The notes under the pieces are model-generated. The model was not told the origin of the DNA and made no database searches. It saw only the letters and a program-made list of their open reading frames with translations. Positions 35,065 to 43,451 of a stretch of DNA of 64,000 bases are shown here, one piece after another (the stretch's first letter is position 1; every line of letters begins with the position of its first letter). A program made the translations under genes and the position numbers. The stretch comes from Noviherbaspirillum sp. UKPF54 (GTDB taxonomy: Bacteria > Pseudomonadota > Gammaproteobacteria > Burkholderiales > Burkholderiaceae_D). The stretch covers positions 2,356,001 through 2,420,000 of the forward strand of contig NZ_CP040128.1 in NCBI RefSeq assembly GCF_007874125.1, written 5' to 3'.

Positions 35065-35197
35065 CGTTTCCCTTGATTCATTGCCAACTTATTCGCATTT
35101 TTGTTTATGCCAAATAAGCATATAAGCAAATAAATACTAAGTAGTTTGGAATAAGGAATTAGTTTATTACGATTCGTACTCCTTTGTGCGAGGCTTC
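35065..35197. promoter_or_regulatory. Divergent promoter region of cysB and the cys operon
   Basis: This 133-base AT-rich gap between the divergent starts contains the overlapping direct repeats ATAAGCATATAAGCAAATAA (35115-35134). This is the natural place for CysB sites, which are long and AT-rich. Exact -35 and -10 boxes are not clear. Confidence 0.5.
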
Positions 35198-35971
35198 ATG
35201 ACTCTCTCTTATGTATTTTCCGGGTTCGCGGTCGGTGCCCTGGTCGGCTTGACCGGCGTGGGCGGCGGGTCGCTGATGACACCGCTCCTGACGCTGCTGT
35301 TCGGCGTCTCCCCCACGGTGGCGGTCGGCACCGACCTGGCTTTTGCCTCGACCACCAAGGCCGCCGGCACGCTGGCGCACCGCGTGCGCGGCACGGTACG
35401 CTGGGAAGTGGTGCGCCATCTGTGCATGGGCGCGCTGCCGGCAGCCGTCCTGGCGACGCTGGGGTTGAAATACTTCGGGGCGCTGGACAAGGAAATCGCC
35501 CACATCATCCGTTACTCGATCGCCGGCTCGGTACTGCTGACCGTGGTCGCGCTTCTGTTTCGCGGCCGCATGCAGGCCTGGGTGATTGCCCACCCGGAAA
35601 AGCAGCTGCAAGGCGTCAAGCTCGCCATCGCCACCGTGGCTGTCGGAGCACTGCTCGGCACGCTGGTAACCATTTCCTCCATCGGCGCCGGCGCCGTGGG
35701 TGCAACGATCCTGGTATTACTGTATCCTCGCCTGTCCCCGGCGGAAATCGCCGGCACCGACATCGCCTACGCCGTGCCGCTGACGGCCATCGCCGCGTTC
35801 GGCCACTGGTGGCTGGGTTCGATCGACTGGGAACTCCTGATGACGCTGCTGCTGGGCTCCGTGCCCGGCATTACGATCGGTTCGCTCGCCGCCAAGGCGA
35901 TGCCCGAAAAGGTTCTGCGCGGCCTGCTGGCCACGACGCTCACCGGCGTCGCCGCGAAAATGGTTTTTTAA
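35198..35971 (+). CDS. TauE/SafE (TSUP) family membrane permease of the cys operon
   Basis: This 257-residue inner-membrane protein has about eight helices in two inverted halves. The first half begins with GFAVGALVGLTGVGGGSLMTPLL and the second with VAVGALLGTLVTISSIGAGAVG, the paired glycine-rich signatures of the TSUP family. It is the first gene of the cys operon, 15 bases before cysI. TSUP members transport sulfite, sulfate, sulfonates or sulfur-containing acids, and position suggests sulfate or sulfite traffic. The direction is unknown. The ATG at 35198 is preferred over a GTG at 35186. Confidence 0.85.
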   Translation: MTLSYVFSGFAVGALVGLTGVGGGSLMTPLLTLLFGVSPTVAVGTDLAFASTTKAAGTLAHRVRGTVRWEVVRHLCMGALPAAVLATLGLKYFGALDKEIAHIIRYSIAGSVLLTVVALLFRGRMQAWVIAHPEKQLQGVKLAIATVAVGALLGTLVTISSIGAGAVGATILVLLYPRLSPAEIAGTDIAYAVPLTAIAAFGHWWLGSIDWELLMTLLLGSVPGITIGSLAAKAMPEKVLRGLLATTLTGVAAKMVF

Positions 35972-35986
35972 GAGATTGGAAGAGAG

Positions 35987-37681
35987 ATGTATCGTTACGA
36001 CCAATATGATCACCTGATCGTGAAGGAGCGCCTCGCGCAGTTCCGCGATCAGGTGCGGCGCCGCCTCGCCAACGAGCTGACCGAAGAGGAATTCCTGCCG
36101 CTGCGCCTGCAGAACGGCCTGTACATGCAGCGCCATGCCTACATGTACCGCATCGCGATCCCGTACGGCCTGCTGTCGTCGACCCAGCTGCGCAAGCTCG
36201 CCTACATCGCGCGCAAGTACGACCGCGGCTACGGCCACTTCACGACCCGCCAGAACATCCAGTTCAACTGGATCAACCTGGAAGAAGTGCCGGACATCCT
36301 GGAGCACCTGAACTCGGTCGAGATGCACTCGATCCAGACTTCCGGCAACGACGTGCGCAACACCACCGCCGACGAGTATGCCGGCGTCGCGGCCGACGAG
36401 CTGGTCGATCCGCGCCCGTATGCCGAGCTGGTGCGCCAGTGGAGCACCTTCCATCCGGAATTCGCCTACTTGCCGCGCAAGTTCAAGATCGCCTTCAACG
36501 CCGCCAAGGAAGACCGCGCGGCGCTGCAGATGCATGACATCGGCATCGAGATCGTCAAGAACGCGCAAGGCGAAATCGGCTACCGCGTGCTGGTCGGCGG
36601 CGGCCTGGGCCGCACCCCGATCCTCGGCAGCTTCATCTGCGAGTTCCTGCCGTGGCAGCACCTGCTGACCTATATCGAAGCGATCCTGCGCGTCTACAAC
36701 CAGTATGGCCGCCGCGACAACAAGTTCAAGGCACGCATCAAGATCCTGCTGAAGGCCACCGGCGTCGAGGAATTCGCGCGCATGGTCGAGGAAGAATGGG
36801 CCGACCTGAAGGATGGTCCCGGCACCCTCACCGAAGAGGAATTCAACCGCATCGCCGCCTACTTCACGCCGCCGGCCTATGAAAAGCTGGAAAACGAAGA
36901 TGCGCTGCTCAAGCAGCAGCGCGCGGAAAGCAAGGCCTTCGACAACTGGATGAAGCGCAACGTCAAGCCGCACAAGGTGCCCGGCTATGCCGCCGTCGTC
37001 ATGTCGCTGAAAAAGCCCGGCGTACCGCCCGGTGACGCGACCGCCGAGCAAATGGATTTCGTGGCCGACATGGCCGACCGTTACAGCTTCGGCGAACTGC
37101 GCGTGACGCACGAGCAGAACCTGGTGCTGGCCGACGTCAAGCAATCGGAGCTGTTCGAGGTATGGCAGCAAGCCAAGGCGCATCATCTGGCCACGCCGAA
37201 CATCGGCCTGTTGACCGACGTGATCTGCTGCCCGGGCGGCGATTTCTGCTCGCTGGCCAACGCCAAGTCGATCCCGATCGCGGCGGCCATCACCGAGCGC
37301 TTCGAGGATATCGACTTCCAGCACGACATCGGCGAGATCGAGCTGAACATGTCCGGCTGCATCAACGCCTGCGGCCATCACCATATCGGCAACATCGGCA
37401 TCCTCGGCGTCGACAAGGACGGCTCCGAGTGGTACCAGATCTCGATCGGCGGCGCGCAGGGCAACCACAGCTCGGTCGGCAAGATCATCGGCCCGTCGTT
37501 CTCGGCACTGCAGGTGCCGGGCGTGGTCGATCGCCTGCTGCAGGTCTATGTGCGGGACCGCCTGCAGGGAGAGCGCTTCATCGATACGGTGCGCCGCATC
37601 GGTATCGAGCCTTTCAAGGAACATGTGTATGCGACGCCGATCGAAGGCGGCGCATTGGTAGGGGAAGACGAATATGCGTGA
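35987..37681 (+). CDS. cysI: Assimilatory sulfite reductase (ferredoxin/hemoprotein type)
   Basis: This 564-residue siroheme/4Fe-4S enzyme reduces sulfite to sulfide with six electrons. The two ferredoxin-like half domains precede the siroheme core. The cluster ligands are Cys415 and Cys421 (CCPGGDFC) and Cys458 and Cys462 (SGCINACGHHH), the last bridging to siroheme. It lacks a fused flavin module, so electrons come from a separate CysJ-like protein or ferredoxin. It overlaps the DUF934 gene by 8 bases and lies in the TauE-cysI-DUF934-cysH-cysD-cysN-cobA operon. Confidence 0.93.
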   Translation: MYRYDQYDHLIVKERLAQFRDQVRRRLANELTEEEFLPLRLQNGLYMQRHAYMYRIAIPYGLLSSTQLRKLAYIARKYDRGYGHFTTRQNIQFNWINLEEVPDILEHLNSVEMHSIQTSGNDVRNTTADEYAGVAADELVDPRPYAELVRQWSTFHPEFAYLPRKFKIAFNAAKEDRAALQMHDIGIEIVKNAQGEIGYRVLVGGGLGRTPILGSFICEFLPWQHLLTYIEAILRVYNQYGRRDNKFKARIKILLKATGVEEFARMVEEEWADLKDGPGTLTEEEFNRIAAYFTPPAYEKLENEDALLKQQRAESKAFDNWMKRNVKPHKVPGYAAVVMSLKKPGVPPGDATAEQMDFVADMADRYSFGELRVTHEQNLVLADVKQSELFEVWQQAKAHHLATPNIGLLTDVICCPGGDFCSLANAKSIPIAAAITERFEDIDFQHDIGEIELNMSGCINACGHHHIGNIGILGVDKDGSEWYQISIGGAQGNHSSVGKIIGPSFSALQVPGVVDRLLQVYVRDRLQGERFIDTVRRIGIEPFKEHVYATPIEGGALVGEDEYA

Positions 37682-38201
37682 AATCATCAAGGATAAGGCA
37701 GTCGTCAACGACGACTGGACCGTGCTGAAACTGGCCGAAGGCGAAACACCGGAGGCGGTTGCCGTCCCGGCTGGCAAGTTCATCGTGCCGCTGACGGTAT
37801 GGGAAGCGCAGCGCACCGAACTGAAGAAGCGCACGGACATCGGCGTATGGATCGCCAGCCACGAACGGCCGGAAGTGCTGAAGGAAGACGTGACACAGCT
37901 GCCGGTGATCGCGGTCGATTTCCCGAAGTTTTCCGATGGCCGCGGCTTTTCGATCGCCTACAACCTGCGCGTGCGCCTGGGATATGCCGGCGAACTGCGC
38001 GCCATCGGCGACGTGTTGCGCGACCAGATGTTTTACATGCAGCGCGTCGGCTTCAATGCGTTCGCCACGCGCGAGGATCGCAACATCCACGACGCACTGA
38101 AGAGCCTGTCCGATTTTTCGGAAGCCTATCAGGCCGCCTGGGACATGAAGCTGCCGCTGTACCGCCGCGCCGAGCGCGGTCAGAAAGCAGCGCAGGAATA
38201 A
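37674..38201 (+). CDS. DUF934 family protein of the cys operon
   Basis: This 175-residue soluble protein starts MREIIKDKAVVNDDWTVLKLA and has a core of FPKFSDGRGFSIAYNLRVRL and DQMFYMQRVGFNAFATRED. I recognise it as the DUF934 family, encoded almost only beside cysI and cysH in beta- and alphaproteobacteria and described as an oxidoreductase-like or sulfite-reductase accessory protein without proven function. It overlaps cysI by 8 bases and precedes cysH by 3 bases, so it is tightly coupled to sulfite reduction. No catalytic cysteine is visible, which argues against an Fe-S role of its own. Confidence 0.85.
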   Translation: MREIIKDKAVVNDDWTVLKLAEGETPEAVAVPAGKFIVPLTVWEAQRTELKKRTDIGVWIASHERPEVLKEDVTQLPVIAVDFPKFSDGRGFSIAYNLRVRLGYAGELRAIGDVLRDQMFYMQRVGFNAFATREDRNIHDALKSLSDFSEAYQAAWDMKLPLYRRAERGQKAAQE

Positions 38202-38204
38202 GCG

Positions 38205-38921
38205 ATGGCCGATTTCAACGCCTTGGTGGCCGCCACGCAGGCCACACTGAGCCGGATTGGCAGCGACTTCTCCCCGGCTGTGTTCGCCTCCAGCCTCGCG
38301 GCCGAGGACATGGTTCTGACCGACATGATCCTGCGCGCAAAGCTGCCGATCACAATCTTTTCGCTGGAGACCGGCCGCTTGCACAGGGAAACCTTGGGCA
38401 TGCTCGACCGCATCAGGGAAACCTACGACTACGAAGTAAAACTGTTCAAGCCGGAGCAATCCGCAGTGGATGCCTACGTCCAGCAGCATGGCTTGAACGC
38501 GTTCTATGACAGTGTCGAGATGCGCAAGGAATGCTGCCGCATCCGCAAGGTGGAGCCGCTGAAGCGCGCCCTAGCCGGCAACAAGGCCTGGATCACCGGA
38601 CAGCGCCGCGCGCAGTCGACCACCCGCGCCGAACTCGCAGTGCAGGAAGACGACGCCGCGCACGGCATGGCCAAGTTCAACCCGCTGGCCGACTGGTCGG
38701 AAGAGGATGTGTGGAACTACATCCGCAGCAATAACGTGCCGTATAACCCGCTGCACGACAAGGGTTATCCGTCGATCGGCTGCGAGCCCTGCACCCGCGC
38801 CATCCAGCCGGGCGAAGACGTGCGCGCCGGACGCTGGTGGTGGGAGAACCCGGAATCGAAGGAATGCGGCCTGCACGTGGTCGATGGCAAGCTCGTCAGA
38901 ATCAAATCGGTGGCAAACTAA
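38205..38921 (+). CDS. cysH: Adenylyl-sulfate (APS) reductase
   Basis: This enzyme reduces activated sulfate to sulfite with thioredoxin as electron donor. The 238-residue protein has the PAPS-reductase fold (IFSLETGRLHRET loop) and the four Cys that bind a 4Fe-4S cluster: Cys110-Cys111 (KECCRIRK) and Cys193/Cys196 (GCEPCTR). Cys221 in KECGLH is the catalytic residue. The CC...CxxC pattern marks the APS-using form, so the PAPS kinase step is not needed. That agrees with the absence of cysC. Confidence 0.94.
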   Translation: MADFNALVAATQATLSRIGSDFSPAVFASSLAAEDMVLTDMILRAKLPITIFSLETGRLHRETLGMLDRIRETYDYEVKLFKPEQSAVDAYVQQHGLNAFYDSVEMRKECCRIRKVEPLKRALAGNKAWITGQRRAQSTTRAELAVQEDDAAHGMAKFNPLADWSEEDVWNYIRSNNVPYNPLHDKGYPSIGCEPCTRAIQPGEDVRAGRWWWENPESKECGLHVVDGKLVRIKSVAN

Positions 38922-38924
38922 AAC

Positions 38925-39860
38925 ATGAATACAGCAGTCGAAAAACTCTTTTTGGATGCAGCCAGCAACCGGCACCTGGACTGGCTCGAATCGGAAGCGA
39001 TCCATATCATGCGCGAGGTGGCGGCAGAGTGCTCCAACCCGGCGCTTCTGTTCAGCGGCGGCAAGGACTCGGTGGTCCTGCTGCGCATCGCGGAGAAGGC
39101 ATTCCGTCCGGGCAAATTCCCGTTCCCGCTGGTGCACATCGATACCGGTCACAATTTTCCGGAAGTGATCGAATTCCGCGACCGCCGCGCCAAGGAACTG
39201 GGCGAGCGCCTGGTCGTGCGTTCGGTCGAGGACTCGATCAAGCGCGGCACGGTACGACTGCGCAATCCGCAAACCGATTCGCGTAACGCTGCGCAGGCGG
39301 TGACCCTGCTGGAAACCATCGACGAATTCAAGTTCGACGCCTGCATCGGCGGCGCCCGCCGCGATGAAGAGAAGGCCCGCGCAAAAGAGCGCATCTTCTC
39401 GTTCCGCGACGAATTCGGCCAATGGAACCCGAAGGCGCAGCGCCCCGAACTATGGGACCTGTATAACACCCGCGTCCATCCGGGCGAAAACATGCGCGTG
39501 TTCCCGATCTCGAACTGGACCGAACTCGACGTGTGGCAGTACATCGCGCGCGAACAGCTGGCACTGCCGCCGATCTACTTCGCGCACGAGCGCCAGGTGA
39601 TCCCGCGCAATGGCCTGCTGGTGCCGCTGACGAACCTCACTCCCGCGCGCGAAGGCGAGACGGTCGAAACCCGCGTGGTGCGCTTCCGCACCGTCGGCGA
39701 CATCTCCTGCACCTGCCCGGTCGCGTCCGACGCAGCCGATGTGGATGCGATCATCGCCGAAACCGCGGTCACGCAAATCACCGAGCGCGGAGCGACCCGC
39801 ATGGATGACCAGACTTCCGAAGCATCGATGGAAAAACGCAAGAAAGAAGGATATTTCTGA
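38925..39860 (+). CDS. cysD: Sulfate adenylyltransferase subunit 2 (ATP sulfurylase, small subunit)
   Basis: CysD adenylates sulfate with ATP to APS, driven by CysN GTP hydrolysis. The 311-residue protein has the PP-loop motif FSGGKDSVV (residues 45-53), the mid-protein CIGGARRDEEKARAKERIFS segment, and the family C-terminal end with ERGATRMDDQ and EKRKKEGYF. It overlaps cysN by one base (TGATG), consistent with heterodimer formation. Confidence 0.96.
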   Translation: MNTAVEKLFLDAASNRHLDWLESEAIHIMREVAAECSNPALLFSGGKDSVVLLRIAEKAFRPGKFPFPLVHIDTGHNFPEVIEFRDRRAKELGERLVVRSVEDSIKRGTVRLRNPQTDSRNAAQAVTLLETIDEFKFDACIGGARRDEEKARAKERIFSFRDEFGQWNPKAQRPELWDLYNTRVHPGENMRVFPISNWTELDVWQYIAREQLALPPIYFAHERQVIPRNGLLVPLTNLTPAREGETVETRVVRFRTVGDISCTCPVASDAADVDAIIAETAVTQITERGATRMDDQTSEASMEKRKKEGYF

Positions 39861-41182
39861 TGAACGCCGCAGTTGCAGAACAAGTACTTTCTAACGCCAG
39901 CGCCGAGCGCGGCCTGCTGCGCTTCATTACCGCCGGCTCGGTCGACGACGGCAAGAGCACGCTGATCGGCCGCCTGCTGTTCGACAGCAAAGGGATCTTC
40001 GCCGACCAGCTCGACGCGATTTCGCGCGCCAAGCACAAGCGCACCGTGGGCGACACGGTCGACCTTTCCCTGCTGACCGACGGCCTGGAAGCCGAGCGCG
40101 AGCAAGGCATCACGATCGATGTGGCGTACCGTTATTTCGCCACACCGAAGCGCAAGTTCATCATCGCCGACACCCCCGGCCACGAGCAGTACACCCGCAA
40201 CATGGTGACCGGCGCATCGACCGCCGACGCGGTGATCATCCTGATCGACGTGTCGAAAGTGAAGCTGGGCGACGACGGCAGCGTGGAACTGCTGACGCAG
40301 ACCAAGCGCCATTCGACCATCGCTCACCTGCTGCGCATCGAGCACGTGATCGTCGCGGTCAACAAGATGGACCTGGTGAATTACGACCAGACCGTGTACG
40401 ACCGCATCGTCGCGGCCTACAAGCAGTTCGCGCAACAGCTCGGCCTGGCCGACGTGCATCCGATTCCTCTGTCGGCGCTGGCCGGCGACAACGTGGTGGA
40501 AGCCTCCGACAAGATGCCCTGGTACAAGGGCCCCACGCTGATCAGCCTGCTCGAATCGCTGTCCGTCTACGACGAAGCGCACGAGCAGCCGCTGCGCTTC
40601 CCGGTGCAGCTGGTGGCACGCCATAACGGCCACGAAGCGAACGACTTCCGCGGCTATATGGGCCGTATCGAAGCCGGCAAGGTCAGGAAGGGCGACAAGC
40701 TGGTGGTGCAGCCGAGCGGCCAGAGCGCAACGGTCAAGGATATCCTGACGCTGGAAGGCTCCTTGCAGTCCGCCGTCGCCGGACAGTCGGTCACGATCCT
40801 GCTGGACGAGTATCTCGACATTTCGCGCGGCGACATGCTCTCCTCCGCGGAGCAGCCGGCCACGCTGCAGAAGACCGTCACCGCAGACGTCTGCTGGCTG
40901 TCGGAAGAACCGCTCGACATGCGTCGCAAGTACTGGCTCAAGCACACCACCAAGCAGGTGGCGGCGCGCGTGACGAAGATCGACACGCTGCTCGACATCA
41001 ATACACAGGAGTGCCGCCCCGCCGATGCGTTGAAGCTGAACGATATCGCGACCGTATCGATCAACGTGCAGCAGCCGCTGGCGGCCGATGCGTATGACGC
41101 GATCCGCTCCACCGGCGCGTTCATCCTGATCGACGAGGTGACGCACCAGACCGTCGCCGCCGGCATGATCCGCATCGCCTGA
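39860..41182 (+). CDS. cysN: Sulfate adenylyltransferase subunit 1 (GTPase)
   Basis: This 440-residue EF-Tu-like GTPase activates CysD. The G1 motif is GSVDDGKST (26-34), G3 is DTPGHEQ, and G4 is VNKMDL. Domains II and III then form beta barrels (GRIEAGKVRKGDKLVVQPSG). No APS-kinase (CysC) domain is fused at the C-terminus, in line with the APS-type reductase CysH. It is 12 bases upstream of cobA in the operon. Confidence 0.95.
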   Translation: MNAAVAEQVLSNASAERGLLRFITAGSVDDGKSTLIGRLLFDSKGIFADQLDAISRAKHKRTVGDTVDLSLLTDGLEAEREQGITIDVAYRYFATPKRKFIIADTPGHEQYTRNMVTGASTADAVIILIDVSKVKLGDDGSVELLTQTKRHSTIAHLLRIEHVIVAVNKMDLVNYDQTVYDRIVAAYKQFAQQLGLADVHPIPLSALAGDNVVEASDKMPWYKGPTLISLLESLSVYDEAHEQPLRFPVQLVARHNGHEANDFRGYMGRIEAGKVRKGDKLVVQPSGQSATVKDILTLEGSLQSAVAGQSVTILLDEYLDISRGDMLSSAEQPATLQKTVTADVCWLSEEPLDMRRKYWLKHTTKQVAARVTKIDTLLDINTQECRPADALKLNDIATVSINVQQPLAADAYDAIRSTGAFILIDEVTHQTVAAGMIRIA

Positions 41183-41194
41183 TTACAGCAGCTC

Positions 41195-41929
41195 ATGTCA
41201 AAACTGCCCGCGCAGAACACGTTCGGCAAAGTCGTTCTGCTCGGCGCCGGCCCGGGCGCCGCCGACCTGATCACGGTCCGCGGCGCCCGCATCCTTTCCC
41301 AGGCCGATGTCGTGCTGTACGACGCGCTGGTCACCGACGACATGCTGGCGCTGTGCCCGCAGGCGGAAAAGATCTCGGTCGGCAAGCGCTCCGGGCAACG
41401 CTCGACCGCGCAAACTTTCATCAATCAGCAACTGGTCTATTGCGCAAAGAAATACCAGCTGGTGGTACGCCTGAAAGGCGGCGACCCGATGATGTTCGGG
41501 CGCGCCGACGAGGAGCTGCACGCGCTGGAAGCCGAAGGCATCGAGGTTGAGATCGTGCCAGGCATCACGGCCGCGCTGGCCGCCGCCGCCTCGACCAAAC
41601 AGCCGCTGACCAAGCGCGGCGTGGCGCGCAGCGTCGCGTTTTTCACTTCCGCCACCGCGCCGAACCACCCTGAACACACCACCCTGCCCGACTGCGACAC
41701 CCTGATCCAGTACATGGGCGGCAGGGAGGCGATCGTCACCGCGCAAAAATTGCTGGCGCAGGGACGCTCTCCCGACTTGCCGCTCGTGGTGGTGGAGAAC
41801 TGCAGCCGCGACAACGAGCGCGTGCTGCGCCTGCGTCTGGCCGATCTGGAAAAAGGGCTGGCCGATTGCAGCGGGCCGGTGCTGGTGATGATAGGCGAGG
41901 CAATGGCGACACGAAACAAGCGCGGCTGA
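41195..41929 (+). CDS. cobA: Uroporphyrinogen-III C-methyltransferase
   Basis: This enzyme uses two S-adenosylmethionines to make precorrin-2 from uroporphyrinogen III, the first committed step to siroheme and cobalamin. The 244-residue methylase has the SAM signature VVLLGAGPGAADLITVRGA, VVRLKGGDPMMFGRADEE, and IQYMGG late in the chain. It lacks the CysG-type dehydrogenase/chelatase half. In the cys operon it supplies siroheme for CysI, with the convergent cbiX gene probably doing metal insertion. A separate precorrin-2 dehydrogenase is not in the window. Confidence 0.93.
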   Translation: MSKLPAQNTFGKVVLLGAGPGAADLITVRGARILSQADVVLYDALVTDDMLALCPQAEKISVGKRSGQRSTAQTFINQQLVYCAKKYQLVVRLKGGDPMMFGRADEELHALEAEGIEVEIVPGITAALAAAASTKQPLTKRGVARSVAFFTSATAPNHPEHTTLPDCDTLIQYMGGREAIVTAQKLLAQGRSPDLPLVVVENCSRDNERVLRLRLADLEKGLADCSGPVLVMIGEAMATRNKRG

Positions 41930-41952
41930 ATCCGATCCGGCGCCGCTACCCT

Positions 41953-42321
41953 TCAAAGCGTCGAGATGCAGTAGCGCGCAATCGCGCCGAGCACCTGTTC
42001 ATCCTCGCCTACAGCCTGGGCGGTCTTCAATGTGAGGCCGGGATATGCCTGGCGCAACTGCTCCATCATCAGCGGCAGGTCGCGCAGCACATGCCCGCCC
42101 TGCCCGAAGAATACCGGCACCACGGTGACGTCGCCGCAGCCGTCCCGCACCAGTTGTTCCACCAGTTCCGGCAGGCGCGGCGCCATCAGGTCGAGGAAGG
42201 CGAGCGACACCGACAGGTCGGGCGCCTGCGCCTGGATGATTTGCTGCAACTGCTGGAACGGTTCGGCCCAGCGCGGATCGCGGGCGCCGTGCGCAAACAG
42301 GACAAGTGCGCGTTTTTTCAT
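41953..42321 (-). CDS. cbiX: Sirohydrochlorin chelatase (CbiX/SirB-like)
   Basis: This 122-residue, single-domain CbiX-short protein inserts Fe2+ (or Co2+) into sirohydrochlorin. Metal/active residues are His11 (LFAHGARDPRW) and His77 (FFGQGGHVLRDLP). The start is the ATG at 42321; a longer frame of 7 residues would overlap lptG more. It lies at the end of the sulfur region on the opposite strand to cobA, with which it converges (23 bases between stops), so it likely works with CobA for siroheme but is transcribed with lptG-lptF. Confidence 0.85.
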   Translation of the reverse strand: MKKRALVLFAHGARDPRWAEPFQQLQQIIQAQAPDLSVSLAFLDLMAPRLPELVEQLVRDGCGDVTVVPVFFGQGGHVLRDLPLMMEQLRQAYPGLTLKTAQAVGEDEQVLGAIARYCISTL

Positions 42322-42323
42322 GG

Positions 42324-43451
42324 TCAATGTCTTTCCACCCAAAGCAGCGCGCCGATCGCCAGCACCAGGAAGGAAGCGCTCGGCAGCAGCGCCGTCGCCA
42401 GCGCCGGCCAGGTATTGAGCAAGCCCAGGTGCGAGAACAGGCTGTTAAGCAGCTGGAAACTCACGCCGATCATGATGCCGATGAAGATCTTCAGGCTCAC
42501 GCCGCCGGCGCGGAAATGCAGGTAGGCGAACGGCAATGCCAGCGCCATCATCACCAGCGCCGCGAACGGGTAGACCAGCTTCTTCCAGAACGCGATTTCA
42601 TAGCGCCCGGTGCTCTGGTTGTTTTCCGCCAGATGCTTGATGTAGGCCGACAGGTCGAGCGCCGACATGCGGTCCGGGTCGGCGAACAGCACCGACAGGA
42701 TGTCGGGCGTGATTTCCGAGATCAGCTTTCTTGACGGCTCGCGTGCCGTCTTCACGGTGGAGGTGACATCCGGAGCGCCGGTCGAGAAAGTTGTCTCCGC
42801 CACGTCCGACAAGCGCCAGGCGTTATTGCCCTGGTAGTCCGCATGGACTGCCGTCACCACCGCGGTCAGGTGAAAGTCGCGGTCGAAATCGTACAGCGTC
42901 ACCCCGCGCAACTGGCCGTCAGGAGTCACCTCGTGCACGTTCAAAAAGCGCGAGCCGATGGCTTCGCCGGTCAGCCCGTTCTCGCGGATCACATCCTTGG
43001 TCCAGTAGCCGGAACGGAATTCCTGCGAAATCATCGAGCCCTGCACCTGCAGCTTCAGCTTTTCCGCGAACTGGCTGGATGCCGGCGCAATGAATTCGCC
43101 GAACAGGAAAGTCAGCAGCACGAACACGATGCCGACCTTGGCCAGCATGAAGCCCGCCATCCGCGTGGACAGGCCGGAAGCGCGCATGATGGTGAATTCG
43201 GAGCGCGCCCCGAGCTGGGCGAGCGCATAGATCGTGCCGATCAACGCCGCGATCGGCATCAGTTCATACACGTAGCCGGGCAAGCCCAGCGCCACGTACA
43301 TGAACGCATGCTGCAGCTTGTAGCCGCCGCGCCCGACCTCGGGCAACTCGCTGATCAGGTCGAAGAACGCAAACAGCGCCAGGAAGGCCACCAGCACGAA
43401 GAAGACCGCGCCAACGATTTCGGACGCGACATATCTTTGCAAGACTTTCAT
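42324..43451 (-). CDS. lptG: LPS export ABC transporter permease LptG
   Basis: LptG is an inner-membrane subunit of the LptB2FG extractor, which pushes lipopolysaccharide onto LptC/LptA. The 375-residue protein has three N-terminal and three C-terminal membrane helices around a jellyroll-like periplasmic domain. Typical features are LQRYVASEIVGAVFFVLVAF, a LMPIAALIGTIYALAQLGARSE coupling segment, and a C-terminal GGVSLKIFIGIMIGVSFQLL. The start ATG at 43451 overlaps the lptF stop as ATGA. The frame is open much further upstream inside lptF, but that part is not coding. Confidence 0.94.
   Translation of the reverse strand: MKVLQRYVASEIVGAVFFVLVAFLALFAFFDLISELPEVGRGGYKLQHAFMYVALGLPGYVYELMPIAALIGTIYALAQLGARSEFTIMRASGLSTRMAGFMLAKVGIVFVLLTFLFGEFIAPASSQFAEKLKLQVQGSMISQEFRSGYWTKDVIRENGLTGEAIGSRFLNVHEVTPDGQLRGVTLYDFDRDFHLTAVVTAVHADYQGNNAWRLSDVAETTFSTGAPDVTSTVKTAREPSRKLISEITPDILSVLFADPDRMSALDLSAYIKHLAENNQSTGRYEIAFWKKLVYPFAALVMMALALPFAYLHFRAGGVSLKIFIGIMIGVSFQLLNSLFSHLGLLNTWPALATALLPSASFLVLAIGALLWVERH

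Noticed and set aside
35717-37840. A 707-codon open frame antisense to cysI
   Set aside because: It has no start context or domain. cysI on the other strand has all four cluster cysteines.
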